Made by a program: the position numbers and the translations under genes. A DNA stretch of 64,000 bases from NCBI RefSeq assembly GCF_900187065.1, contig NZ_LT906483.1, forward strand, positions 1,488,001 to 1,552,000. The letters are read 5' to 3'. Of this stretch, positions 51,066 through 59,629 are shown in pieces. The stretch is from Mycolicibacterium thermoresistibile (GTDB taxonomy: Bacteria > Actinomycetota > Actinomycetes > Mycobacteriales > Mycobacteriaceae). The stretch's first letter is position 1, and every line of letters begins with the position of its first letter. Below the pieces are notes generated by a model that saw only the letters and a list, made by a program, of their open reading frames with translations, ran no database searches and was not told the DNA's origin.

Positions 51066-52280
51066 TCAGCGCACCGGATCGAAGGTCACCGGGATCGCGG
51101 TGGGCGAGCGGAACGGCTGGCCGAAGATGTGCGGATCCCCGTCGGTGACCAATCTGAGGTCGTGTACCCGGCTCAGCAGCGTCTCCAGCGCGACCCGGGT
51201 CTCCATCCGGGCCAGATGCAAACCCATGCAGGTGTGCTCACCGGCTGCGAATGACAAGTGCGGCACCCGATCCCGGAAGATGTCGAACTCCTCGGGCCGA
51301 TCCCAGCGGGTCTCGTCGCGGTTCGCCGAGCCGATGCAGGTGTCCACGACCGCGCCCGCGGGTATCGCCGCACCGCACAACTCGGTGTCCTCGGTGGTGA
51401 GCCGCTGCACCGTGGTCAGCGGTGTCTCGTGGCGCAGACCCTCCTCGATCGCCTGCGGGATCAGGCCGGGATCGGCCGCCACGGCCGCGAACTGTTCGGG
51501 ATGGGTCAGCAGCAGGTAGATCAGGTTGCCCGAGGAACGGTAGGTGGTTTCGAGACCCGCGGGCAGCAGCAGTCGCAGGAATGAGTAGATGGCCTCGTCG
51601 CTGAGCTTCTCACCGTCGATCTCGGCGGTGACGAGGTCGCCGATCATGTCATCGGTCGGCTTCGACCGGCGGGACTCCATCTGCTCGAGGAAGTAGTCCT
51701 TGAGGGCGGCCGAGGCTTCGAACGCGCGCTGATAGTCGACCGTGTAACTGATCAGCTGAACCGCCCAGCGCCGGAACGTCGGCAGATCCTCCTCGGGCAG
51801 GCCGAGCATCCGGGAGATCACCCGGGTGGGGAACTCGAAGGTGAAGTCCCGGACCAGATCAGCGGTGCCGGTGTCGATGAATTCGTCGATCAGGGCGTTG
51901 ACGATGGGGCGCACGATGCTCGGCTCCCAGCGGGCCAGCGCTTTCGTCTTGAACGCCGCGGAGATCAGATTGCGGTGCGCGCGATGAGTCCCACCTTCCA
52001 TCGCCAGGAGGGTCGGACCGGTGAACAGTCCGATGGTGGTGTCGTACAACGCCGAGCTGAACACCCTGCCGTCACGGAGGACCCGGTTGACCGCGTCGAA
52101 CGACATCGCCGCGTAACCGTCGGTGGGGCGCAGTGACTCCGGCGTCCTGGAGTAGTCGATCACGGTGCCGTGAAAGACCCCGGACCCGCGGCGCCGCTCG
52201 GCGAAGAACGGGTACGGATCCCGCAGATAGCCGGCCGGTTTGGCGGCGGTCATCACGGAGCCTGGTCCAGAATCCTCCAC
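51066..52280 (-). CDS. Cytochrome P450 (1 of 2)
   Basis: This P450 of about 404 aa has an I-helix LLLPAGLETTYRSSG with the oxygen-activation AGxET, a K-helix ExxR in IEEGLRHETPL, and the heme-binding FAAGEHTCMGLHLAR with the Cys thiolate ligand. It is soluble, like other bacterial P450s, needing ferredoxin and reductase encoded elsewhere. GTG 52280 is chosen because GAGG sits six bases upstream, overlapping the region after the SDR stop; ATG 52253 is the alternative. It follows the SDR by eight bases in one leftward operon, suggesting hydroxylation then alcohol oxidation. Confidence 0.92.
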   Translation of the reverse strand: MEDSGPGSVMTAAKPAGYLRDPYPFFAERRRGSGVFHGTVIDYSRTPESLRPTDGYAAMSFDAVNRVLRDGRVFSSALYDTTIGLFTGPTLLAMEGGTHRAHRNLISAAFKTKALARWEPSIVRPIVNALIDEFIDTGTADLVRDFTFEFPTRVISRMLGLPEEDLPTFRRWAVQLISYTVDYQRAFEASAALKDYFLEQMESRRSKPTDDMIGDLVTAEIDGEKLSDEAIYSFLRLLLPAGLETTYRSSGNLIYLLLTHPEQFAAVAADPGLIPQAIEEGLRHETPLTTVQRLTTEDTELCGAAIPAGAVVDTCIGSANRDETRWDRPEEFDIFRDRVPHLSFAAGEHTCMGLHLARMETRVALETLLSRVHDLRLVTDGDPHIFGQPFRSPTAIPVTFDPVR

Positions 52281-52288
52281 AGTCGACC

Positions 52289-53074
52289 TCACAGCTCGAT
52301 GGGGATTCCGCAGGTCAGCGAGGTGATGTAACCGGCGTCGACATGGATGTCCTGACCGGTGATCCAGCGTGCCGCCGGTGAGCCGAGGAAGTCGATCACC
52401 GGCACGACATCGTCGACGGTGGCGTGCCGGCCGACGGTGGCGCGCACCATGTCGAGAATGTCTTTGCCCATGGTCCGCTCGAAGTCGGGCAGGATCGGCG
52501 TCTCGACCGGTCCCGGGCTGACGGTGTTGATCCGCACGCCGTACTTCGTCCACGCCGGGCCGGCCAACCGCTTGGCGTACAGGATCACGGCCTGTTTCGA
52601 GGAGCTGTACACCGGATAGGCCGGATCCTGCTCGGCCTGCCAGCGTTCCACGGCGTCGGCGTCGGTGGCGTCGAGCAACCCGGCCAGGGTTTCGGTGCGT
52701 TGTTCCCAGCCGACCGCGGCGGTCGAGGCGACCGCGACGACGGCGCCGCCCTGCCGCAGCCGCGGCAGCATTCCCTCGGTTATCAGCCGCATGCCCAGGT
52801 AGTTGATCTTGAGGACGTCGGCGGCCGCGGCGGTGCCCGGCACCCCGGCGACATGTGCCAGCAGGTCCCAGCCGGTGCCGATCTCGTCGAGGGTCCCGGC
52901 GATGTCGGCGGGGTCGCGCAGATCGCATCGCACGTGTCGTGCGGCAGGCGTGTCGTTGGGCTTGATGTCGACCGCGACGACATGCTCGCCACGGTTGTGG
53001 AAGTGCGCCGCGGTCGCGGCGCCGATTCCGGAACCCGCACCCACCACCACGATCCGCCGCGGTTCTGCGCCCAT
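52289..53074 (-). CDS. Short-chain dehydrogenase/reductase
   Basis: This 261-aa SDR has VVVGAGSGIGAATAAHF as the cofactor motif, a Ser in VASTAAVG, and Tyr/Lys in YSSSKQAV. A 30-residue insertion between the Ser and Tyr (TLAGLLDATDADAVERWQ), typical of 3-alpha-hydroxysteroid dehydrogenase-like members, separates them. A hydroxysteroid or terpene alcohol is a reasonable substrate class but unproven. GAGAGA precedes ATG 53074. It is the first gene of the leftward SDR-P450 operon, divergent from an aldehyde dehydrogenase-P450 operon. Confidence 0.86.
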   Translation of the reverse strand: MGAEPRRIVVVGAGSGIGAATAAHFHNRGEHVVAVDIKPNDTPAARHVRCDLRDPADIAGTLDEIGTGWDLLAHVAGVPGTAAAADVLKINYLGMRLITEGMLPRLRQGGAVVAVASTAAVGWEQRTETLAGLLDATDADAVERWQAEQDPAYPVYSSSKQAVILYAKRLAGPAWTKYGVRINTVSPGPVETPILPDFERTMGKDILDMVRATVGRHATVDDVVPVIDFLGSPAARWITGQDIHVDAGYITSLTCGIPIEL

Positions 53075-53119
53075 GATCTCTCGAGTCTCCCGCTGTCCTC
53101 ACGGCCGCTTGATGGGCCG

Positions 53120-53138
53120 ACTGTAACCAGAACTGTAA
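53120..53138. promoter_or_regulatory. ACTGTAA direct repeat in the SDR-P450//ALDH-P450 divergent promoter
   Basis: ACTGTAA occurs at 53120-53126 and 53132-53138, a 12-base step close to one helical turn, in the 161-base region between divergent operons. The same heptamer appears in two other promoters in this window. It could be a shared regulator half-site or, read leftward, TACAGT -10 elements. Confidence 0.4.
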
Positions 53139-53235
53139 ACAATTCGGGCCTGGTGGACAACGGTTGCCACAGCACTTACCGTTAGCCTTACCGCAGGGCT
53201 CACAAGAGATGCTGCCAGGGAATTCGGGAGAGGGC

Positions 53236-54729
53236 ATGAGCACCGTCGATGAGCGAATCGACAGCCCGCCGGACGAACGGTCGGTGCTGCGCACCGTGCT
53301 GGACCGGCAACGCCGCGCATTCGAGGCCGAGGGCCCGCCGAGTGCCGCGGTGCGGCGGGACCGCATCGATCGACTGATGGCGCTGCTGCTGGAGAACACC
53401 GATGCGTTCGTCGACGCGATGGCGGCCGACTACGGCACCCGCTCGAAGGCCGGGTCGCTGTTCACCGAGGTGCTCGGTGTGGTGCCGGTCGTCGAACACA
53501 CCAGACGCCATGTGGCGCAATGGATGCGGACCACCCCGTTGCTGCGTGCGGCGCGGCTGGTCGGACTGCGCGCCGAGGTCCAGCCCACCCCGCTGGGTGT
53601 GGTCGGCATCATCGGGCCGTGGAACTTCCCGGTCAACCTGGTGGTGCTGCCGGCGGCCGCCGCGTTCGCGGCAGGCAACAGGGTGATGATCAAGATGTCG
53701 GAGATCACCGGGCGCACCGCGGAATTGATGAAGACCCTGGCACCGACGTACTTCACCCCGGACGAGCTGACCGTGGCCACCGGCGGGCCCGACGTCGCCG
53801 CGGAATTCGCCTCGCTGCCGTTCGATCACCTGTTCTTCACCGGCTCACCGACGGTCGGAGGGCTGGTGCAGCGGGCCGCGGCCGACAACCTGGTGCCCGT
53901 CACCCTCGAACTCGGCGGCAAGAATCCGGTCGTGGTGGCGCCCAACGCCGATATCGGCCGCTCGGCGACCCGTCTCGCCCAGGCGCGGATGGTCAACGGC
54001 GGGCAGGTGTGTGTCTGCCCGGACTACGTCCTGGTGCCCGAACAGCGGGTGCAGGCGTTCGTCGACGGGCTGCTCTCCCAGTGGCGCACCATGTTCCCGA
54101 CCATCATCGACAACGGTGACTACTGCTCGGCGGTCAACGACGCCAACTTCGACCGGGTGCTGAGCCTGATCGAGGACGCCCGCGAGCGGGGCGCCACCGT
54201 GCAACAGGCGGTGCCGGACGGCGAATCGCTGCCGGACCGGGCCACCCGGAAGATCCCGCCGACGGTGATCCGCGATGTCGACGACGATATGCGGATCGCC
54301 GCGGAAGAGGTGTTCGGACCGGTGCTCACGGTGCGGGGCTATCGGCGCCTCGACGACGCCATCGCCTACGTCAACGCGCGGCCGTCGCCTCTGGTCGCCT
54401 ACTGGTTCGGGCCCGACGACGCCGACTTCCGGACCTTCGTCCGGCGTACCCGCAGCGGTGGTGTGGCCCGGAACGACTTCGCCGCCCAGATGATCCCGTC
54501 CGACGCCCCGTTCGGTGGGGTGGGCCGCAGCGGGATGGGCGCGTACCACGGCAAGGCCGGATTCGACACGTTCAGTCACCACCGCACCATCGTCGGCAGC
54601 GATCTGCCGTTCTCCATCACCGCAAGTGCCGCCCCGCCGTTCGGCGCGGCGATGCGGCGCGGCGCGGAGTTCCGACTCCGCATGGCCCGCAACCGAACCC
54701 GGCGTCGGATCCAGCGGAGGAGGCGTTGA
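53236..54729 (+). CDS. Aldehyde dehydrogenase, class-3/coniferyl aldehyde dehydrogenase-like
   Basis: This 497-aa aldehyde dehydrogenase of the fatty-aldehyde/coniferyl-aldehyde group has IIGPWNFPVNLVVLP, FFTGSPTVGGLV, general-base Glu in LELGGKNPVV, nucleophile Cys in VNGGQVCVCPDYV and EEVFGPVL. The final 30 residues are strongly basic (RMARNRTRRRIQRRRR), unusual for the family and perhaps a membrane- or surface-binding tail. GGGAGAGGG precedes ATG 53236; a longer frame upstream lacks a ribosome site. A P450 follows after seven bases. Confidence 0.9.
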   Translation: MSTVDERIDSPPDERSVLRTVLDRQRRAFEAEGPPSAAVRRDRIDRLMALLLENTDAFVDAMAADYGTRSKAGSLFTEVLGVVPVVEHTRRHVAQWMRTTPLLRAARLVGLRAEVQPTPLGVVGIIGPWNFPVNLVVLPAAAAFAAGNRVMIKMSEITGRTAELMKTLAPTYFTPDELTVATGGPDVAAEFASLPFDHLFFTGSPTVGGLVQRAAADNLVPVTLELGGKNPVVVAPNADIGRSATRLAQARMVNGGQVCVCPDYVLVPEQRVQAFVDGLLSQWRTMFPTIIDNGDYCSAVNDANFDRVLSLIEDARERGATVQQAVPDGESLPDRATRKIPPTVIRDVDDDMRIAAEEVFGPVLTVRGYRRLDDAIAYVNARPSPLVAYWFGPDDADFRTFVRRTRSGGVARNDFAAQMIPSDAPFGGVGRSGMGAYHGKAGFDTFSHHRTIVGSDLPFSITASAAPPFGAAMRRGAEFRLRMARNRTRRRIQRRRR

Positions 54730-54736
54730 CCAGACG

Positions 54737-55945
54737 ATGACGACGACGAAACTGATCTTCGACCCGTTCTCCGAGGACTTCTTCAACGGTCCCTATGAGA
54801 CCTATCGGCGGATGCGCGAAGAGGCGCCCGTCTACTACAGCGAGGAGTACGACTTCTACGCGCTCAGCCGGCACGCGGATGTGGCAGCGGCGTTCAAGGA
54901 CTTCGAGACCTACTCGTCTGCGCGGGGTGTCGACCTGGCCATGGTGCGCAATCCGGAACCGCCGCCGCACAGATCGATCATCATGATGGACCCGCCGGAG
55001 CATCGGCACATGCGCAGCCTGCTCAACCGGGTGTTCACCCCGCGGGCGATCCAGTCGCTGCGGTCGATGGTCGAGGAGGTCGTCGACGACTGTCTGGCTG
55101 CCGTGGATCCGGCGGGTTTCGACGCGGTGCAGGACTTCTCGGCGCTGTTCCCGATCGAGATCATCTCCCGGATGCTCGGCGTGCCGACCGAGTACCGGCA
55201 GCAGATGCGGCTGTGGGTCGATGATTTCCTGCACCGCGAACCCGGCGAGGTCGAGATGAGCCGACGCGGCGTCCAGGCCGCCACCGAGATGGCCGTCTAC
55301 CTGTACAAGCTGACCAAACAACGCCGCCACGACCTCGGCGATGATCTGCTCAGCCGGTTGATCACCGCCGAGATCGAGCGGGAGAACGGGAAACGCGGAC
55401 CGCTCGACAACGTCGAGATCACCCAGTTCGCCATGCTGCTCGGCGGTGCGGGCGCCGAGACCGTCACCAAACTGATCGGCAACGCCGCGGTGGTGTTCGC
55501 GCAGCACCCGGACCAGTGGCGGCTGCTGCTCGAGGACCGCTCCAAGATCCCCGCGGCCGTCGAGGAACTGCTGCGCTACGAGGCGCCGGCCCAGTACAAC
55601 GTGCGGTGCTCGCGCAGAGAGGTGACCCTGCACGGCGTCACGATCCCGGCGGGTAAGCCGGTGTTCCTGATCGGCGGGTCGGCCAACCGCGACCCGCGGG
55701 CCTGGACCGACCCGGACACCTTCGACATCGAACGGGACCGCACCGAGGCGCAGAACCTCGGGTTCGGCTACGGCATCCACAGCTGCCTCGGCGCGGCGCT
55801 GGCCCGGATGGAGTCGGCGATCGCACTGGAGCGGATGCTGGACTTCATGCCCCGCTACGAGGTCGACTGGGACAACTGCCGCCGGGTCAACATGCAGAAC
55901 GTCGCCGGTTGGCAGAACGTCCCGGTCCGCATGCTCGGCCGGTGA
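54737..55945 (+). CDS. Cytochrome P450 (2 of 2)
   Basis: This 402-aa P450 has an I-helix LLGGAGAETVTKLIG, ExxR in VEELLRYEAP and the heme motif FGYGIHSCLGAALAR. MDPPEHRHMRSLLNRVFTP is the C-helix signature with the heme-propionate His/Arg. It is a different subfamily from the neighbour at 51 kb. ATG 54737 lies seven bases after the aldehyde dehydrogenase, whose GGAGGAGG end is the likely ribosome site. P450 hydroxylation of a terminal carbon plus aldehyde oxidation is a plausible joint role. It converges with the next gene seven bases away. Confidence 0.93.
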   Translation: MTTTKLIFDPFSEDFFNGPYETYRRMREEAPVYYSEEYDFYALSRHADVAAAFKDFETYSSARGVDLAMVRNPEPPPHRSIIMMDPPEHRHMRSLLNRVFTPRAIQSLRSMVEEVVDDCLAAVDPAGFDAVQDFSALFPIEIISRMLGVPTEYRQQMRLWVDDFLHREPGEVEMSRRGVQAATEMAVYLYKLTKQRRHDLGDDLLSRLITAEIERENGKRGPLDNVEITQFAMLLGGAGAETVTKLIGNAAVVFAQHPDQWRLLLEDRSKIPAAVEELLRYEAPAQYNVRCSRREVTLHGVTIPAGKPVFLIGGSANRDPRAWTDPDTFDIERDRTEAQNLGFGYGIHSCLGAALARMESAIALERMLDFMPRYEVDWDNCRRVNMQNVAGWQNVPVRMLGR

Positions 55946-55952
55946 GTGCGGC

Positions 55953-56843
55953 TCAGCTGGTGTACCCGTGCGACACGTCGTCGCCGCGGTCGTACCGGGC
56001 GATCCAGTCGTCGGCGAAGGCCGGGATGACCGCGTGTGCCGGATTGTGCATCGGCGTCTGGCTGCCCAGCACCCGCCACGCGGTCAGCAGTTTCTGCCGC
56101 CACGGCACCGGGTGTAGCGCAGGCCGCACCCCGGGCATGTCGGGGTCCTTCCGGGTGCGGTGGACCAGCCGGTAGAGCGGGATGATCGTGCTGGTGTCGA
56201 TCGCCCGGTCGGCCGGCGGCACATGCTCGTTGATGCCGTTGGTGATCAGCAGCACCACGTGCATGAGGTGACGCACGATGCGTGGCAGGGCCCGCATCCG
56301 GTACCACTTGTCGCCGACCACGGCATCGTAGATGAGCAGGGCCGAGCTGCGATGCTCGATCTCCTCGACGAAGTGCCACACGAACAAGGACGCCACCCGG
56401 TCGTCGCCGGGCCGGAACAGCGCCGCCTCGTGATCCAACAACATCGTGAAGAACGGGGTGAACGCCGCTTCCAGGTCGGCCACATAGGCCAGCCGGTGGC
56501 GCAGTGAGGTGGTCTCGGTCAGTTGGTCGTAGGCGCCGATCGCCGCGTCGAGGGTCTGCTGCAGGCCGGGATGACTGCGGATGAGCGCCCGCACATGCCG
56601 GCGGTGCGCACCGGCGTGCTGAGCCTCCTGCCGCAGGAACGCGTCCGCCTCCTCGGCCACCGCGGGATCGGTGATCAGCGGCATCGCCTCGCGGACCGCG
56701 GCGACGAGCATCTTCTCGAAGCAGATGGCCATGATCGAGACCATGTTCATGTAGGTGGAGAAGGCCGGGTTGGCGGTGTTCCAGTTGAACGGCACGGTCT
56801 CGTCGAAATCGAAACGGATGCGGCGGATCCGCAATTCGGTCAT
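55953..56843 (-). CDS. Predicted metal-dependent hydrolase (COG3687/PF10118-like, ferritin-like diiron)
   Basis: This 296-aa all-helical protein starts RIRRIRFDFDETVPFNWNTANPAFS, as the family does. Possible metal ligands are ADAFLRQEAQHAGAHRRH, LLDHEAALF and WHFVEEIEHRSSAL, a spacing of E/H residues that recalls a ferritin-like diiron centre rather than a classical hydrolase. The family has no proven reaction I can name. ATG 56843 overlaps the membrane-protein stop (ATGA), which itself overlaps the monooxygenase stop, so the three proteins are made together. Confidence 0.78.
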   Translation of the reverse strand: MTELRIRRIRFDFDETVPFNWNTANPAFSTYMNMVSIMAICFEKMLVAAVREAMPLITDPAVAEEADAFLRQEAQHAGAHRRHVRALIRSHPGLQQTLDAAIGAYDQLTETTSLRHRLAYVADLEAAFTPFFTMLLDHEAALFRPGDDRVASLFVWHFVEEIEHRSSALLIYDAVVGDKWYRMRALPRIVRHLMHVVLLITNGINEHVPPADRAIDTSTIIPLYRLVHRTRKDPDMPGVRPALHPVPWRQKLLTAWRVLGSQTPMHNPAHAVIPAFADDWIARYDRGDDVSHGYTS

Positions 56844-57931
56844 CGCGCAATCTCCTCGCGCTCGGTCCCGGCGGCGGTGCTGTCGCGCACCGAGACCGCC
56901 GCGGTGAGCACGGCCGCCACCAGGAAACACATTGCGGTGTAGGGAACGTTTCCGGCCGGGCCGTCGCCGACGCCGGCGAGTGCGGCGACCCACAGCGCCG
57001 CCAGCACCACCAGATACGCGGTGCCGAACACCCGCACGAACGTATTCGGCACCTCCGATCCGGTGACCCGCCGCCGCAATCGGGGGAGCATGGCACGCAG
57101 CGCGATCACCGCGAACAGCGCCATGTACACCACGTAGACCGCCCAGCGCAGCGGGCCGCCGGGGTCGCCGCGGCCGGCAAGTGCGATCGGGATGTTGACG
57201 ATCGTCATCGACACCGGCACCAGCACCGCCACCACCAGGATGCACAACGCCAGCCCCATGGTGCCCCGGCGGCGGTCACCCCCGACGAGCAGCAACACCA
57301 AGGCGGTCAGCACGGCCGGCCCGACGGTGGCGAACAGCAGCACGCTGGCCATCGGCACCGACGCCAGCATCGGCTCGTTGATCACGTTGCCGCGGTTCCA
57401 CGTCCACCACTGCAACTGCGGGCCGAGCTGGTCGAACACCTCGTAGAAGCACTGGTGGACGAACCCGACGCAGATCGCGCCGACGACGATGCCGCGGTCC
57501 CGGAAGATGCCCAGGCTGCGCACAATCTCGTAGGCCACCATCGCCATCGCCGGATACAGCGCGACGATGTACAGCGGCAGCCGGTCGTAGAGGAACTGGA
57601 CCGTGAAGATGTTGTGCGCGAACACCGCCCCGATCAGCTCGTCGACCCCGAACGCCGCCGGGAAGTACAGCGGCGGTTCGACGATCAGCAGGTACAGCAC
57701 GGTGGCGCACCACAGCACCAGGTTCACCGGGTCGCCGTCGCGGCGCAGCCGGCGCACCGCCCACCACAGCGCCAGCACCGCACCGGCGACGATGAGCAGT
57801 TCGATCACCGGCAGCGTCCAGTTGGTCAGCCCGAACGGATTGCTCAGCCGCAGCGCCGGCGGCGAATCCTGGCAACTGAAGCCGAGTTCACGCGCGAGCG
57901 CGTCGATGTCCGGGGTGCACTGGTCACTCAT
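56840..57931 (-). CDS. Polytopic membrane protein, possibly AveC-like spirocyclase family
   Basis: This 363-aa protein has about eight hydrophobic helices, beginning LPVIELLIVAGAVLALWWAV (roughly residues 40-59) and including LVLWCATVLYLLI, VLLFATVGPAVLTALVLLLV, GLALCILVVAVLVPVSM and AYLVVLAALWVAAL. Between helices is QLQWWTWNRGNVINEPMLASVPM, which recalls the WW-x-x-N-R motif of mycobacterial AveC-like proteins. That link is from memory and uncertain. ATG 57931 overlaps the monooxygenase TGA by four bases, and the stop overlaps the next start likewise. Confidence 0.7.
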   Translation of the reverse strand: MSDQCTPDIDALARELGFSCQDSPPALRLSNPFGLTNWTLPVIELLIVAGAVLALWWAVRRLRRDGDPVNLVLWCATVLYLLIVEPPLYFPAAFGVDELIGAVFAHNIFTVQFLYDRLPLYIVALYPAMAMVAYEIVRSLGIFRDRGIVVGAICVGFVHQCFYEVFDQLGPQLQWWTWNRGNVINEPMLASVPMASVLLFATVGPAVLTALVLLLVGGDRRRGTMGLALCILVVAVLVPVSMTIVNIPIALAGRGDPGGPLRWAVYVVYMALFAVIALRAMLPRLRRRVTGSEVPNTFVRVFGTAYLVVLAALWVAALAGVGDGPAGNVPYTAMCFLVAAVLTAAVSVRDSTAAGTEREEIAR

Positions 57932-59529
57932 ACGGCCTCGTTTCCCTCGGCGTGCCGGAGTGCGCGGACCGCGGATCGGGCGGCCGCCGGCCGGCGCTCG
58001 AAGCGGTAGTCGGTCAGCGGCGGACGGTGGGCGAACACCAGCGATTCGGTGATGGTCTGTGGCCGGTGGTACACGGTGTCGCGCTGGGAGTTGACGTAGT
58101 ACGTGTTCACCCCCGGGTTGCACCGCGTGTAGTACAGCCGCGCGGCCTTGCCGGCCTTCCGCATGCGGGCATCCCAGCGTCCGAACGCCTCGTCGGTGAC
58201 GGTGACGACATCGGCACCGCGGCGGCGGGCGGCGTCGATGATCCGCACCGCATGCTCGGCCATGGTCTCCACGAAGTCGGTCCAGCCCACGCCGACGAAC
58301 GCCAGCGGGCCGACGATCTCCCACCGGTTCGGCAGCCGCGGATGCGCGGTGCCGCCGTAGCTGCGCAACCCGTTCTCCCGGTAGTCGAGTGCGAGATCGA
58401 ACCCGGCGTCGCCGAGAATCGTTCCCGGGAAGTAGGTCTCGGGATCTGTCCACAGTTCGTAGCCGGTGGCGGTGACGATGAGGTCCACCGGGCGCTCGAC
58501 ACCGTCGGTGGTGCGGACCCCGGCCGCGGTGATGCGCTCGATCGGCGTGGTGATCAGGTGGGTGCGCGGGTCGTTGAACGCCGGCAGGTAACTGCCGGAG
58601 ATGATCGGCCGCTTGGCGAGGATTCCGTGTGCCGGCATCAGTCTGCGGCGGGTCTGCGGATCATGCACCACGGCGCGCAGCAGGACGCGGAAAGCGAACC
58701 GGGCCAGGGAGTCATAGCCGCGCAGCAGCCGCACCAGCACGCGGTCCGGGACATGCGCCATCAGGTGCACGATCGGCACCACGAAGAACAGGTCGAACAC
58801 CGCGCGGCCGATGTTGTGCAGGACCGCGGCGACGCCGGGCAGCTCCAGCACCCTCTGCAGCGCCCGGGGCAACGCGAAATCCGGGCGGGGCAGAATCCAG
58901 TTCGGGGTGCGCTGGTAGACGTCGAGGCGCGCGACCCGGCCCGACAGAGCCGAGACGATCTGGGCGCCGCTGGAGCCGGTGCCGATGACCGCCACCCGCT
59001 TGTCCCGCGTGTCGTACCCGTCGTCCCAGCAGTTGGGGCGCAGGACCTTACCGGTGAAATCGCTCAGCCCTTCGAGGTCGGTTGCCCGGGCGTTGACGTA
59101 GCCGCCCACCGAGCTGATGACGAACCGCGCCGTCACCGGCGGCCGGTCACGGACCGTCAGCTGCCACATCGCGTTCTCGGCATTCCACCGTTGTCCGACC
59201 ACGTCATGGTGTGGGCGCAGCAGCGGATACAGACCGAGGCTGCGGGCGGTGTCGGTGAGGTAGCGGTGGATCTCCGGACCCGGCGCGAAAACCCTGCTCC
59301 ACCGCGGGTTTCGGTTGAACGAGAACTGGTACCACAGGATCGGGATGTCGACCGCGAGGCCCGGGTAGTGGTTGTCACGCCAGGTGCCGCCGAAATCGTC
59401 GCCGCGCTCCAGAATCGCGATATCGGTGATTCCGCGCCGGCGGAGCTTGTGCGCGGCCGCGATACCGCCGGGACCCGCGCCGATGATCGCGACGTCGTAT
59501 TCGGGACGAACGTCCCCGGTCACCGTCAT
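57928..59529 (-). CDS. Baeyer-Villiger-type flavin monooxygenase with altered fingerprint
   Basis: This 533-aa class B monooxygenase has an FAD motif GAGPGG (17-22), GGTWRDNHYPG, an NADPH motif GTGSSG (183-188) and ATGYE near residue 355. The fingerprint FxGxxxHxxxWD is FTGKVLRPNCWD (158-169), with Arg164 in place of the usually invariant His. Two hydrophobic stretches near residues 225-255 suggest membrane contact. AAGGGGA precedes ATG 59529. It is the first gene of a coupled monooxygenase-membrane protein-diiron protein operon, divergent from a TetR gene. Confidence 0.87.
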   Translation of the reverse strand: MTVTGDVRPEYDVAIIGAGPGGIAAAHKLRRRGITDIAILERGDDFGGTWRDNHYPGLAVDIPILWYQFSFNRNPRWSRVFAPGPEIHRYLTDTARSLGLYPLLRPHHDVVGQRWNAENAMWQLTVRDRPPVTARFVISSVGGYVNARATDLEGLSDFTGKVLRPNCWDDGYDTRDKRVAVIGTGSSGAQIVSALSGRVARLDVYQRTPNWILPRPDFALPRALQRVLELPGVAAVLHNIGRAVFDLFFVVPIVHLMAHVPDRVLVRLLRGYDSLARFAFRVLLRAVVHDPQTRRRLMPAHGILAKRPIISGSYLPAFNDPRTHLITTPIERITAAGVRTTDGVERPVDLIVTATGYELWTDPETYFPGTILGDAGFDLALDYRENGLRSYGGTAHPRLPNRWEIVGPLAFVGVGWTDFVETMAEHAVRIIDAARRRGADVVTVTDEAFGRWDARMRKAGKAARLYYTRCNPGVNTYYVNSQRDTVYHRPQTITESLVFAHRPPLTDYRFERRPAAARSAVRALRHAEGNEAV

Positions 59530-59568
59530 GGCGGTCCCCTTCGGCCGTCAGTGATACCGAAACCCTGA

Positions 59569-59595
59569 CGATACAGTCGTAGCAGAGATGTATCG
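59569..59595. promoter_or_regulatory. Inverted repeat CGATACA-N13-TGTATCG between monooxygenase and TetR genes
   Basis: The 7-base arms at 59569-59575 and 59589-59595 are perfect complements. TACAGT inside it can serve as a -10 element. It lies 40 bases upstream of the monooxygenase and 35 upstream of TetR, where an autoregulating TetR dimer would bind. Confidence 0.6.
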
Positions 59596-59629
59596 CCGGT
59601 GTAAAGGGTTGGCCGGTACATTCGCCTGC

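Noticed and set aside
53177-53195. Sequence resembling an IdeR iron box between SDR and aldehyde dehydrogenase genes
   Set aside because: Only about 13 of 19 bases match and the left arm is poor; the core GTTAGCCT alone is expected by chance.
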